A stretch of 64,000 bases of DNA from Oscarella lobularis (taxonomy: Eukaryota; Porifera; Homoscleromorpha; Homosclerophorida; Oscarellidae): positions 1,860,001 through 1,924,000 of the forward strand of contig NC_089183.1 in NCBI RefSeq assembly GCF_947507565.1, read 5' to 3'. The translations under genes and the position numbers were made by a program. Positions 1-11,208 of the stretch are shown here, in pieces. Every line of letters begins with the position of its first letter. The first letter of the stretch is position 1. Under the pieces are notes generated by a model. It was not told where the DNA came from. It searched no databases and worked only from the letters and a program-made list of their open reading frames with translations.

Positions 1-510
1 CAAGATACCCTGTGGACAATCTTTCGCACCAAACGTGGCGGTGCTGGGCACTAAAACGAAACGAGTAGTTTGGTTCGCCATTTTAGATAACGCGCGCTCG
101 TAAACACACTTCCGGTTCTTCTAGCCTTCGCTCAGTCTCAAGCAACTTGAAATCAACTGTACGGCTCTGCGTTAGCCTCGTCTCAGACCCTTTCTCGCTT
201 TCCCGGATGCTCCTCTCAAGCGAGAAAGGGTCTGGGCTGGTACCACCCTAATTTCCTGTCCCTAGGGACAGGAACTGCTATAAATAGCCTCAGTGGTGAC
301 GTTGCGTGACGCACTCTCCTACTGGCGCACACCTGCGCAATGGACGTAGTAAATAAGAGAACTCTTCACCAAAGATCGCGACATGAAACGGAATTCTGGT
401 TAGCCTCTATCAACTGCGAATAAGTGCTGTACGTAGGCTTCGATCGAATATTGAAACGGCTTTGATTCATTCGCGCACTTAGTCGCAGTGGCATCACAAC
501 GAAGAGAGGT

Positions 511-3139
511 CAGGGTTTTATACAGGATTTTTGAGTAGGGTGGGAAGATTTTTATCCCGCGGCGCTTTGCGCCGCGGAAAAATGTCTAGAAACCACGCCC
601 ACTCAAAGCACTGTTTTCCGCTAAATTTTGACCTTGCAGCGATGCTTTTTTAGCACGTTGCCTTTTCCATTGCTCTCTTTCTGTCCTTTTTCTGGTCGTT
701 CTTTGAAGCTCCTGCCTTTGAGAAGCGTTTACAAAAGCAGTTTAGGGTCGCATTAGTTAGCGTACTTTACTCCAACTGACACCCGGATTAAAACAGGATG
801 GCAAAGCGTTTCTTTTACTCTGACGACAGCCTTACCGAGAACAGCTACACGATTAGCAGCGACGATGAAACGGATGTGCAAGACTCTTCAACCGCTCTCA
901 CAACGGAGTCTAAGGAGGCAAAGAGGCGGCGGAAAGCAAAATCGTACAAGGCTGGACTTTCTTTTCGACCAAAATGGAAGGAGACGTACGACTGGCTGCT
1001 GTGCGAGTCGTCTGATGAAGGAATGTTTTGCTCTATTTGCCGAACACATGGTCAACCACCTTCTTCAGCTAAGGGAGCTTGGACAGTTAGAGGCATTAGA
1101 AACTGGAATCATGGAGCAGAAATGTTGAAACAGCACAACAGCTCTCAGTGGCACAAAGATGCTGTTGTTGCATCTCAACACGCTGCTTCAGGTCGTACAG
1201 TGTTCGGCATGCAGCTGGCTGGGGTGAGAAAAGCACAAGAGGAAAAACGGCTGAAAAACCGTTCCATTATTTTGAAGCTTCTTCGTTCGGTGTACTTTAT
1301 GGCAAAAGAGCACTTCCCCCACCCCACTACATTCACTGATTTAGTAGGTCTTCAAATTGAAAATGGTGATGACACTCTGAAGCAGCATGTTGAAAGTGGG
1401 GCAGGAAATGCACAGTACACGTCTTCGTTCTCCTGTACGAATATGATTAAAGCTATTGATGATTGGATTTTGAATGGCTTGCACAGCAGTATCAGGAAGA
1501 GCTCTTACTTTTCCATTTTAGCTGACGAATCGCAAGACATTACCTGTCAGGAGGAGCTTTCTGTGTGCTGCCGATGGCTCGTAGACGGAAAGCCTGAAGA
1601 GCACTTTTTGGATGTCATTCACGTCAAAGCAACTAATGCAGAAACTTTGGCCAAAGCACTTACGGACTTTATAGAGACAACAGGCCTTGACTTTGAGAAG
1701 CTTGTAGGCCAAGGATATGACAGGGCTGCAACGTTTTCCGGAACAAAGACAGGAGTTGGTAAAAGAATTAGAACTCGGGCTGCTCATGCCCTCTACGTTC
1801 ACTGCTCGTGTCACAGGCTGCAGCTTGCAAGTGTACAAGCAGCGGCGAGTAATCCCGAAATAAAAAAAAGTATTCGGAATGATGTCAAATTTGTGGAAAT
1901 TGTTCTATTACTCTCCCAGAAAAGCTGAAGCCCTTAAAGAGGTTTCATCAGTTCTTAACTTGCCTCAGCTTAAAGTTGTAAAACCTAGCGACACGAGGTG
2001 GCTGTCTCACGAGCGTTGCATCAAAGCCATTTTCAAAGATCTGCCCTCCCTCATTATTACACTTCAACAACTATACGAATCCAATGGAGACAACGAAGCC
2101 TTTGGGGTAGTTACCCTTCTTTCAAGCACTGTGGGAATAATGAGTGTGATCATGTTGTCCCACGTTCTCAGCATAGTGACTAAACTAAACCTGTTTATGC
2201 AAGCTTCAAATGCTGACTTTACAAGGCTTCCTGATTTTCTAAGTAATATTTACGAAGAACTGAGGTCCGCTAAAGATGAAGATTCTGTCTGGATTACGAA
2301 ATCGAAAGAGGCAATGACCTCGCTTCGGGAGGAACACGGAATAACTATAGCAGATAAATTCGGATTTACGTCAGCTGTGATTAGTGCCGAACAGTTCAGT
2401 GATAAGATTGCCGCTCCGTACATCTCGAAGTTAATTTCGAACATTAAAAAGAGATTTTCGGACGAAACCGTGAGCCTATTGGTGGCAAGTTCAGTATTCC
2501 ATCCTTTGAAGCTGCCACCAATAGACAGAGTCCGCGGGTACGGTGAAGAGAAAATTGGTGTACTAGCGTCTTTCTACGGAGAAGATGCTGAAATAGAATT
2601 CCAAAGCACCCGATTTGTCTCCAAAGCGTTAATTTGCAAAGAAACCTTGCTGGAAGAATGGCACATGTTTGCAAAAGCTCTGGTACAGGAAAAGAAAAAA
2701 ATGGAAAAAGAAACCCCTAACCCTTCAATGATTCAGCTGGCATCGGCTATGTTTGGCTGCGAAGCGTATAGAAGTATATTTCCCGAGTGTTTCAAACTGT
2801 TAGAGATTATCCTATCCCTTCCCGTTTCAACCGCGACTGTAGAGAGATCGTTTAGCAAAATGAAGCTAATCAAGACGCGTCTGCGAAGCCGCTTGACTGA
2901 TGACAATCTTAAAAGACTCATGAGAATAAGCATAGAAGGACCGGATTTAAAAGATGTTAAATTTGAGCAAGTTTTAGACATATTTAAGAAAAGCAATAGG
3001 CGAATCCTTTTGTAGATTAGATCATTAGCGCTCACGTTTATTACTAATAATATCAATTATTGTCGGATTTTTTAGGGTGGGAAGAAAAGTTCTAGGGTGG
3101 GAATATTCCCAGGGTACCCACCCTCTGTATAAAACCCTG
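511..3139 (+). mobile_element. hAT transposon
   Basis: The ends are a 15-base perfect inverted repeat, CAGGGTTTTATACAG at 511-525 and its reverse complement at 3125-3139, of the CAGGG type common in hAT elements. It encloses a hAT transposase in the same orientation. The expected 8-base target duplication is not visible (AGAGAGGT on the left, AAGGTTTA on the right share only part). The left arm of the host foldback also continues about 100 bases further inward than the right arm, so a small deletion at the right junction is likely. Confidence 0.8.
798..3015 (+). pseudogene. hAT transposase, ZNF862/KIAA1586-like, one frameshift
   Basis: Cut-and-paste DNA transposase. The first reading frame (798-1928) begins with an acidic, lysine-rich tail, then a BED/TTF-like zinc finger with C78, C81, H113 and H119. 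The RNase-H-like core follows, with the catalytic-type Asp in ILADESQD (about residue 243) and a HCSCHRLQLA motif. The second frame (1879-3015) carries the rest of the core and the C-terminal hAT dimerisation block (ATVERSFSKMKLIKTRLRSR, then ISIEGPDL). The two halves overlap out of frame by one base at a run of eight A at 1862-1869; a run of seven would make one protein of about 730 residues. The lesion may be a mutation, an assembly slip or, less likely, programmed shifting. The rest of the frame is clean, so the copy is young. Confidence 0.87.
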
Positions 3140-3385
3140 AAGGTTTACGAGAATTCCGCTTCATGTCGCGATCTTTCGTAAAGAGTTCTCTTATTTACTA
3201 CGTCCATTGCACAGGTGTGCGCGAGTAGGAGAGTGCCTCACGCAACGTCACCACTGGGGCTATTTATAGCAGTTCGTGTCCCTAGGGACAGGAAATTATA
3301 GGGCGCTACCAGGCCAGACCCTTTCTCGCTTGAGAGGAGCATCCGGGAAAGCGAGAAAGAGTCTGAAAGCAGGCTAGCTCTGCGT

Positions 3386-4660
3386 ATACGCACCGGAATT
3401 CGGTTTCGCATGAAGCAGCCAATCAAAAACGATAAGCTAGTGTGGATTGCAAGTTTTAAACGGCTCTTTCTAACGCTATCGGGCTTAATAAAACTTTTGC
3501 GAAGCGCTAGGTCTGTGTGCTGGTTAGCGTGGTGTGATGACTAGGTAGGAGCGCGTTAAGGATTGGTAGACCCTAGTTTAAATTTCTCTTGCGCTAATTT
3601 CCTTTTTTCTTTTTCACTACTTTACTTTTTTCCTACTATAACTGTGATTGCGAAGATTAGGTCGCTCCCTTCTTTGGAGTTTGGTTGTTTACGCCAAAGT
3701 TGCTATATATAGTGAAGTCGACATAATTAACCAATTAGTGTAACCGCCCTAGAGAGGTTAGAGGTTAGGTTAGGTTAGGTTAGGTTAAGAACCAACCCAC
3801 AACCTCCCTATGGCGGTTATGGTATATACCGCCCCACCAGCGTATTTCATCCTTCCCGGCATCGAGATATAAAATATTTTAACTTGAAAACGGTAAAAGT
3901 TTCTAATCGTTCAAAAACGTTTTTTGAGCAGTCCTAGTGGTTGAAGTTTAGCTACTCACGCTGTGCTTTTTTCCTGTTTTGAGTAGCACCACTTATCAAC
4001 AACTTCGCTAAGTCGCCATCCGTTGTCGATGATAATCGCCTAGGAGGCTGAAATTCGTTGCCGCTGTCTTCCATGCTAACACTTTTCGAAAAGAAGAGAA
4101 GCGCCTGAAACTTTGTCTAAGAGAGTCATTGTCTTTTACGCGTGTTTATCAGTGCAAAGCAGTCTCGGTTCCAAAAGTGAAAAAACTCAACAATTGTGCA
4201 TGTGTCTCTTCACCATACTGGAAAGCTGTGAACTAGACGACAATAGGTTTTTTCTCGCTACTTCCTCTTTCTTTAGCCATGAAAGTCATTCCTTTATAGC
4301 ACTCCTGGTATTCAAACAAACGCGTCAAACAGGTTTTGTGACAAAAGTATACATCATCAGATTGTATACTTCGCTTTCATAGACAGCTACCAGACTCTTT
4401 ATACTGAGGAGTTACAAACGGTCGACTGCTGCTGACAATGATATCCTCGTTTCAAAGATGAAAAAAGTCATCACAAGAGTGGCTTGAAAGACGGAACAAT
4501 GAAAAACAGTTGCAGAAGAAATCAAAAACGACTGCATTAATTAATTAACTGCGGACACACATTTGGCAATTTCATATTGAGTTTCTTTGCAGATGTAGAA
4601 ATTCGATTGCTTCCGTGTCGCTTTGCGACGATGACTCGAAATGCGTCAGCACTAAAACCA
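3386..4660. other. Non-coding stretch
   Basis: I see no coding potential here beyond a 90-codon frame at 4113-4382 with no recognisable domain. The stretch holds the small GGTTA array at 3763-3787 and otherwise AT-rich unique-looking sequence. The last part (from about 4500) may be the 5' flank of the pogo relic that follows. Confidence 0.5.
3763..3787. repeat. (GGTTA)5 tandem repeat
   Basis: Five perfect copies of GGTTA, with a near copy just upstream at 3752-3758. TTAGG is the arthropod-type telomere unit, but five copies in the middle of unique sequence are more simply a short interstitial microsatellite. Confidence 0.85.
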
Positions 4661-4799
4661 ATTGAAGGAGGGCAAGACAACTTTTTTTCCTTCCAAAAAC
4701 TCGAAAGATAAATTGATATCTATAAAATCTTTCTATGTTGTAAAATTGTGTAGACGTAAAATTGACAGATATGTTTTAAAACGACTTGGTCCTTCTTCC

Positions 4800-6256
4800 C
4801 CAAAAACTTGGCAACAACAAATTCAGCATTGGCCAGAAACTCATTCGCTTGATGAAAGCCTCGAATCGGTGGAGGGCGCCAACTTCTTTCCGAAGATCTG
4901 GAGCGGCTTCTCTTTGACTGGATTGTCGAGAAGCGTCAATGCCGTTTTAGAGTGACGCGAAAGCAAATAAAGGAGAAAGCCAAACAGCTCCACCATAAAT
5001 AATATGGGCAAAACGGAGTCTTTTGAAGGCAGCTCCGGATAGTGCAATAAACTAATGAAGAGATTCCGTCTGACAACAAAAATGAAAAGACATCAAAGCC
5101 AGAAATCTCCGTCCAACCTATTACCAAAAGTGATCGAATTTATGCGCTATACTAGGACTTATTTCGAAGACCATCTAGAAATGAATTTGGACAGCATTCA
5201 TGCAATGGACGAAACAGCTGTCTGGTTCGACGCCTGCGGTAGTAGAACTGTGGACAGTGTTGGAGCAAAGTCCGTGTCACTGACGACAACTGGTCACGAC
5301 AAGCAAAACGTCACTGTTGCACTTACAGCTGTCGCTAGCGGTGCCAAAAAATTGTCATTCATTGTTTTCAAGGGAAAGGGGAAAACAGCCGAGGATCGGA
5401 CGCTAAAGGCTAGACGTGACGTCATTGTAGCCTTTTCCGATAATGGCTGGTTAAATACCAACCTGACGATCGATTGGCTTACCCGCGTATTATGCGCATT
5501 AGCATTCTCACAGAGGCTGCTAATATGGGACTCCTACCGTTGTCATGTTTGCCGTGATGTTGATAAAGTAAGGCAAAAATTCAAAATTCACAGTGCAGAT
5601 ATTCGTGGGGGTTGCACAAGCTACATACAGGCTCCAGACGTGCCATGGAACAAAGTGTTCAAATCCAGCTTGCGAGAGCAATATGATTATTGGTTGGACC
5701 ACGGAAAAAAATCGTTCACAGCCTCTGGAAACATGCGTGCTGTATCGAAGTCTGTTCTCTGTGATATGGTTGTTGAGGCTTGGGTGAGCCTAACTCCTGA
5801 CCTCATTAAGCGATCGTTTGAATGCTGCGGTCAAGTGCCGGGAGCATCCTCCCAAAATATTACTTGATTCAAGGACGGCTATCCCTACAAGAAGGCAGGT
5901 TGCAGCTAGAACGTCTCTATGCTCGATATCCTTCAAGTACCGGTCAAGGCAATGTGGACGCTGAAGAACATGAGCTAGAAGACGAGATGGATCAAGGAGC
6001 AGTTGTCTTTGGTGAACAGACGAGCGATACAGAGCATGACCAGTCCGAAGAAGACAGTCTCAACGAGGACAACGAAGACATTGTAGGTGTTGTCTTAGAG
6101 TGCATAGTTGATGTGCGACAAATAAAGCTTACTGATGCATACAAGCCGCTTTCGTATAGAAGCCGCTCTCGAATAGTAGCCGCATCTAAGGTGCGGCTTC
6201 TGTCATACAAGCCGAGGGCTTTTACTTGGGAATTTACGGTGCTGGAGCAACGATGA
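4800..6256 (+). pseudogene. pogo/Tigger-type (DDE_1) transposase relic
   Basis: Transposase of the Tc1/mariner-pogo group. Around 4870-4970 one frame encodes a CENPB-type helix-turn-helix (LLFDWIVEKRQCRFRVTRKQ), followed by stops and frame changes up to about 5055. From 5055 to 5867 the DDE_1 core is open: the first Asp in AMDETAVWFD, the second in LLIWDSYRCH, the third in APDVPWNKVFK. A frameshift near 5860 separates the core from an acidic, serine-rich tail (5870-6256) that is usual for the family. All three catalytic Asp residues survive, but the DNA-binding part is broken, so the copy is inactive. I could not delimit the terminal repeats. It belongs to a different lineage from the pogo element at 39643-44090. 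Confidence 0.83.
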
Positions 6257-6640
6257 GGTCGTCATCCCTTTCCCGTGGTAGGGCCATCAAGGTTAGGATG
6301 ATCAGCAGACATATGCACTCTCGGTAGAGCGGTTGGTTGCTGTTTCTCCATTTCTGTCGGTAAAGTTAGTGATTCAAGTGCATGCGCTCTAAGCAGGCTG
6401 TTCAAACGAATCGGCTAAGTAGCGCATAAAATCAGAAACGATAGAATGCGCCTATAAAACAATCAGCGCTTATGAGTTATGAGCGCTTATGAGAAGAATT
6501 CTACGGTGATTGATGTTGCGGTCTTTTAGGAGACAGACAACGAGACCCTCATACCGTATAGCGCGAAATATTCGCGGGAAAAAACATTAGCGAATTTCGC
6601 GATTTTTTTCCTTTTGAGAGCGTTTTTTTCACGCGAAATT
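6257..6640. other. Non-coding, possible 3' part of pogo relic
   Basis: No coding region is visible. Near 6460-6500 the motif GCGCTTATGAG occurs twice. The motif AAGCCG recurs four times between 6140 and 6220, just upstream, which may belong to the subterminal region of the pogo element. Otherwise nothing stands out. Confidence 0.35.
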
Positions 6641-7545
6641 TTAGGGGCGTGTTAACATCGACGGTGGGTTCGTGGCTCATGGAGAAGCAGCTGCAGCGCC
6701 GGTATGTCTCTGTGCAAGTACTTTCAGCCAAACTTTTTTTTCCGTTCCCTGATGGGCCCCTGTTGATATCCGTGTCGTCAACAAGTATCTTGGCTGCTAA
6801 TCGAGAGGTTAAACAACTTCTTGGGACGGCTGAGAAGGAAAAGGAACTGCAATGCAAAAGGGGTACTTACGAGTGTTTCACTCCGGAGGCGAAAGCGAGA
6901 ATCGCGAAGCGGTCCGCCGAGTTTGGCGTGACGACTTCCATCCGCTACATCTCTCTCCAAAGTCACGCTTATTTTCGATCGGACGTAGGATGCACTGTAG
7001 TACATTTTGACCTGGGTCCAGAACGAAAACGTCGTCGAAGTAGGCCAGTACTAAAACGTCCGATCGGCAATTCTGAATTTCGACCAAGCTTTGATGAATT
7101 CCAGTTGCAAACAGCGCTGGCCCAAGGGGATCTCCCTGGTGTACACTCTCCTCCGAAGAAAAAAGAGTCGCGCCGGTCGGAGTTGAAAAGACGAGCGAGC
7201 TGGGACGGCCGTATATTTGACAGAAATGGGGCGTTATTGATGGAAAAGATGACCAGAGAGGGTTCGAAATTGCCATGCGATCAATAGAATTGAAGGCATT
7301 TTTGACGTCTGTCTTAAGCAGAAGCCAATCTTGATTTTTGTGAAGAAGAGCTTGAATGCGATGCACGACCAACTCAGATCCAAATGATGTCGAAACTCCG
7401 TACTGAATAGGCGCAAAGAAAGATGAGAAAGAGTTTTTTATATGCATACAAATAGCTTTTGCGGCGATGCGACCAATTGCTTCTCCAACGGCGATGGGAC
7501 ACGAACGTCGCCGTTTTGTTTAGGCAAGGCGATAAGTCGAGAAGA
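6640..7545 (-). pseudogene. R2-like reverse transcriptase fragment, antisense
   Basis: Read on the minus strand, 6878-7447 encodes the middle of a reverse transcriptase closely related to those at 7884-11085 and 12576-16157. It contains the KTDVKNAFNSI block (motif A), VHQGDPLGP (motif B) and an AYFDDVF active site (motif C, where the relatives have YLDD). A different frame carries the preceding SSRLIALPKQNGDVR block up to about 7545, so one frameshift lies near 7450. Downstream of 6878 the frame decays. Zinc finger, thumb and endonuclease are missing: this is a fragment, in the opposite orientation to its relatives. Confidence 0.82.
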
Positions 7546-7590
7546 AGAAAGACCGGCCCCGACCAGTACTAAAGTTCTTTTGTCGCTCAA

Positions 7591-7594
<4 letters not shown>

Positions 7595-7624
<30 letters not shown>
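7595..7624. repeat. (TC)15 microsatellite at retrotransposon junction
   Basis: Thirty bases of uninterrupted TC. It is preceded by CGCTCAATAAATC, which resembles the 3' tails of the plus-strand R2-like copies (compare 12376-12384), and followed by CCCGGATAT, the shared 5' start of the R2-like copies (compare 12411-12419). Confidence 0.95.
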
Positions 7625-7626
<2 letters not shown>

Positions 7627-10600
7627 GGATATCAGTCGCCTTTTCTATCGCTCCCGAATTTGCTGGTTTTTCGGTGTTTATCGTCGTCGTCTCTTTGTTA
7701 CTCGTCCTGCCCGTCAGTAACGTCAAGTCGCTTCATCTGCGCATCGTTTCGACGTCGCTCTTCGGATTCTGATCCCACGTGCGCCGTCAGTCGACCTCCG
7801 GCGACTACCGCCTCGCTCGAGAAGAGGCCTCAGTCCCTCTAACCGTTTTTTTCACTTCGGTTTTCGCCGTCGCATCTTTCGACATGTCGAGTGAAAGCTA
7901 CGTCTGCGTCGTCGACGGATGCGGCTATACGGGCAACTCAGGGAGGATGTTCGACCATTTTCGAAAGGTCCACCGAGCGGAAGACTGGCCGCGTTCGTGG
8001 ATACTACGCCATCGTCTTTCCCAATGCAGCAAATGCCTGCATTGGTTCAGCCGGCTTATCTCCCATTCTCCAAAATGCCACGGCTCGTGTCAGTCGGTCG
8101 ATGCGTGTCAGTCATCTCAAGCCCCTAGGTCTACGACTACGGCCTCGTCTAACGTCGCTACTGTCACGTCACGCGTTTCCGTCGAAGACTCCCACGAGCC
8201 GCCGCAAAACCCCATTGGCGACTCCCCCACCGAGCCAATACAACCTCCTCCGGCTATCAATTCGCCCGCCACGTCGGTATCTTCAGAAAATCAGGCCTGG
8301 CAATTCATCTCGTCGCTCTCTCGTCGACATCCTGAGTCTTCCATCTGCCGCAACGGTTCAGGACATCCCATCTCGGTTTCAAGCAGCATTTCGCGACTGC
8401 GCGGAAATACCTCTGAAAAAGGTCGGCGCCGACCCGTCTGACGAATCTGGTTGGAAGCTTCTTCTCCTGCTTCCGCGTATGCTACTCTGTCGTTGCTCGT
8501 CCCATTCCAACATCCGCCGATTGTACAGCGATTTTTCGGCTTTTCGCTGGGGTGATCTGACATCCAGTTGCCGTCGAAAGCAATCCCGACGCCAGCCCAA
8601 CGAGAAGCTGAGGATAAAGTCCGTCCTGCGTCTATGCCGTTGTGGCGAACTCTCTCGGGCTGCTCGGGCTCTGACGAGTTGCGGGCTTGCTGACGCCACA
8701 GATGAAACGATCGAACGCCTCCGGTCAAAGCACCCCAGCAGTTATACCAATAACATCTTTGACGCAGACGACACTGACTGGTCATCCTCTTCTTTTGTTT
8801 CGATCGACTTGCCACGCGACGTCATCTGGACCACCCTGCAGAAATCTCCGCGGGGCTCTGCTGCCGGCTGGTCGGGATGGCGCTTTGAACACCTCAAATG
8901 TCTTCTTTCTGGCGTCTCGACGGGAAATCTCCTCATCGAAGTTCTCTCCCTCGTCGCCTCGGGACATATTCCGGAGTTTGCGTCTCTCGCTTTGTCATCA
9001 TCGCGCCTCATAGCGCTTCCGAAGAGCAACGGGGACGTACGGCCAATCGCGATCGGCGAAGTATTCCGTCGGGCATCTGCTAGGGCGATTTGTTTCCAAA
9101 TGAGAAATCACTTCGCCCGATTTTTCGCTCCCATCCAGCACGGCGTTTCGACTTCAAATGGCTCCGAAATTTTGATTCATCACATCCAGCTTCTCGACAG
9201 GCACCCCGATTGGGTTGTGCTAAAGACTGACGTTCGGAACGCGTTTAACTCAATCAGACGTCTCGCGATCGCGGAGCGCCTGTCGGCCAACTTTCCTCCG
9301 CTCATGCCGCATTTCCGAAGAATGTACGGCCACAGCGGTTCTCTCGTTTTTGCTACGGACTCCGAGCACGTCATCTTGTCATCGGAAGAAGGGGTTCATC
9401 AGGGCGACCCATTGTGCCCTTTTCTGTTCGCAGTTGGCATTCACGACTTGGTGTCTCGTGTCCAAGCTGAACACCCCGAGGCTGTCGTCTTAGCCTACCT
9501 CGACGACGTCTTCATCATCGGCCCCGAATCGGTTTCCGCGGACGCGTTCGACCAACTCAAGTCTCTGTTCGGCGCCATTCACCTCGTCGTGGCCGACTAC
9601 AAATGTGAAATTTTCGCTCGTCGCTCTGCATCCTCCGATCTTCAGCTCCCTCGTCGGTCCGACGGCACGGTCATCCTCGGTTCTCCCATCGGCAACGAAG
9701 CCTTCGTTTCGGAAAAATGTCTTCTTTATGCTTCGCAAGGAAAAGAGCTGTGCGACAAAATTACCACACTGGAGGACCCACAATGTGCTCTGCTCCTGTT
9801 GCGACACTGCCACGCCACGCGGCTCAACCATCTCGGAAGGACAATCTCATCAACGGCGCTTCACAGTGCCGCTTCACTTCATGACGACCTCTCAAAATCC
9901 ACCTTCATGTCGTCACTGCTCCTCAGCCATCTTTCGGACGATCAATGGCTTCAGGCATCTCTTCCAATTCGCCTGGGCGGTTTTGGTGTGCCCTTGCTTT
10001 CGCCGATCCTGGATGCAGCTTTCTTGGCGGGCTGGAGCCACACATCTCAAGCCCTCCCCGACCGTTTTCCATCTCTGTGCTCGGTGGACGACTTCCCCTT
10101 TGTCGGGTCGTCGGTGAGGTGTTCCCTCGAGTTCGCCTTACGCCGGTTTCAGGAAAGTTTGTGCTCGTCCACCTCTGAGTCATCGATCGCTTCGGTTTCC
10201 AATCTGCCTTCGGCTGGCGACAAACTCCAACATCAACTCAAGTCGGTCATCGATCAAGTACGTGTCAACTCGGTTTTCTCGGCAGCTCCGGACAACCGTG
10301 GCCTCTCTCGTCTCCGCTCGTGCCAGGGCAAGTATGCTGGCCGTTGGTTGGAGGCTTTGCCCTCTTCAAGGATGCTCGCGCTCAAACCTTGCGATTTTCG
10401 CTTAGCGGCATCCTTGAGGCTGGGTGATCCTCTTCCCTTCGCGGCTTGCGTCACCTCGTGCAACTGCGGCTCTGCCATCGACCGCAGTGGATACCATCTG
10501 CTCACCTGCAAAACAGGCGCCGGTCCGGTCTGGGCGCACAACTGTGTTGTCTCCGGCTGGGCGGACTGTGTCAGAGATGCCGGCCTCGCTTGCAAAGTAG

Positions 10601-11167
10601 AGCCCAGGCACGAGTACCTGAACAACGACAATCGTCCCGACATTGTTGCCTTCGGCACGGGCACAGGGGAGTGCTTCGAACTCGACATATCTCTCGCCCA
10701 CCCGTGGAGTTCTGAGGCCTCGCGCCGCTCAGCGAGTGAGGACGGTGCGGCGGCTTCGATCAGGGAGGAGAAAAAGATCTCAAAATACGAATCGTACCAG
10801 CGTTCTTCAGGCTTGACCTCCACTTTCATACCCATCGTAGCCGAACATTTTGGTCGTTGGGGCAAGCTCGCCCAAAATTTTCTTCAATCTTTGGGCAGAT
10901 TTGGTGAGCGCTCGGAGGGCCGCTCAAAGAAAAACGTGTTCCTGTGTTATTGGCGTCGTCGTCTGTCCGTCTTACTCCAGTACTGTAACTCTAATGTGAT
11001 TACCCATAAGTTGTCTCGTATCTGCAGTTCTTCTTCCCGTCCCGACCTCGTCTCGGATCGTGAGGCTCAGGCCCACGTCCGCTAACTCACCCGCGTTAGT
11101 CTAGCTATCTTTACTACTGTTGACATTGTCCTAGCCTATGGCCTGTCTTGTGCATTGTCTATTTAAA

Positions 11168-11171
<4 letters not shown>
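7625..11171 (+). mobile_element. R2-like non-LTR retrotransposon, copy A (near full length)
   Basis: The unit starts with CCCGGATAT right after the (TC)n tract, has a pyrimidine-rich leader of about 260 bases, one long coding region and a short 3' tail ending in AATAAA directly before the next (TC)n tract. There is no poly(A) and no long terminal repeat. Both borders sit in TC dinucleotide repeats, as do the borders of the neighbouring copies. This suggests that the element targets TC microsatellites by target-primed reverse transcription. Confidence 0.82.
7884..11085 (+). pseudogene. R2-like protein: zinc finger, reverse transcriptase, endonuclease
   Basis: The single protein of a non-LTR retrotransposon. 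It begins at ATG 7884 (MSSESYVCVVDGCGY), within a C2H2 finger (C-x4-C then HFRKVH) followed by a second Cys/His cluster (CSKC...HSPKC). A one-base slip between about 8311 and 8330 moves the frame; downstream it is open to 11085. The reverse transcriptase shows KTDVRNAFNSI, VHQGDPL and the AYLDDVF active site (about 9493-9513). The C-terminus has a Cys/His knuckle (CNCGSAIDRSGYHLLTC) and a restriction-like endonuclease signature, RPDIVAF then FELDIS. This order is that of R2/NeSL-type elements; no apurinic endonuclease is present. The start was chosen because copy C has the equivalent ATG at 12576. Apart from the slip the protein looks functional. Confidence 0.88.

Positions 11172-11207
<36 letters not shown>
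11172..11207. repeat. (TC)18 microsatellite at retrotransposon junction
   Basis: Thirty-six bases of perfect TC lie between the 3' tail of copy A (AATAAA at 11166-11171) and the 5'-truncated copy B. Confidence 0.95.

Positions 11208-11208
<1 letters not shown>

Larger units (their letters stand above)
173..3376. mobile_element. MULE-like foldback element with nested hAT
   Basis: Two long inverted arms (about 173-402 and 3148-3376) match each other in opposite orientation and start and end with TAGCCT/AGGCTA. The 9-base sequence GCTCTGCGT occurs immediately outside both ends (164-172 and 3377-3385), a perfect target-site duplication. A 9-base duplication with long terminal inverted repeats is typical of Mutator-like (MULE) elements. 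Each arm tip can itself fold, because the CAGACCCTTTCTCGCTT motif is repeated in reverse a few bases inward. No MULE transposase lies inside; the coding content belongs to the hAT element at 511-3139. The foldback is therefore non-autonomous and was later hit by the hAT. Confidence 0.82.

Noticed and set aside
1862-1869. Programmed frameshifting in the hAT transposase
   Set aside because: hAT transposases are normally one continuous protein; an A8 run is a typical error or mutation site, and no stimulatory structure was seen. Kept only as a remote option.
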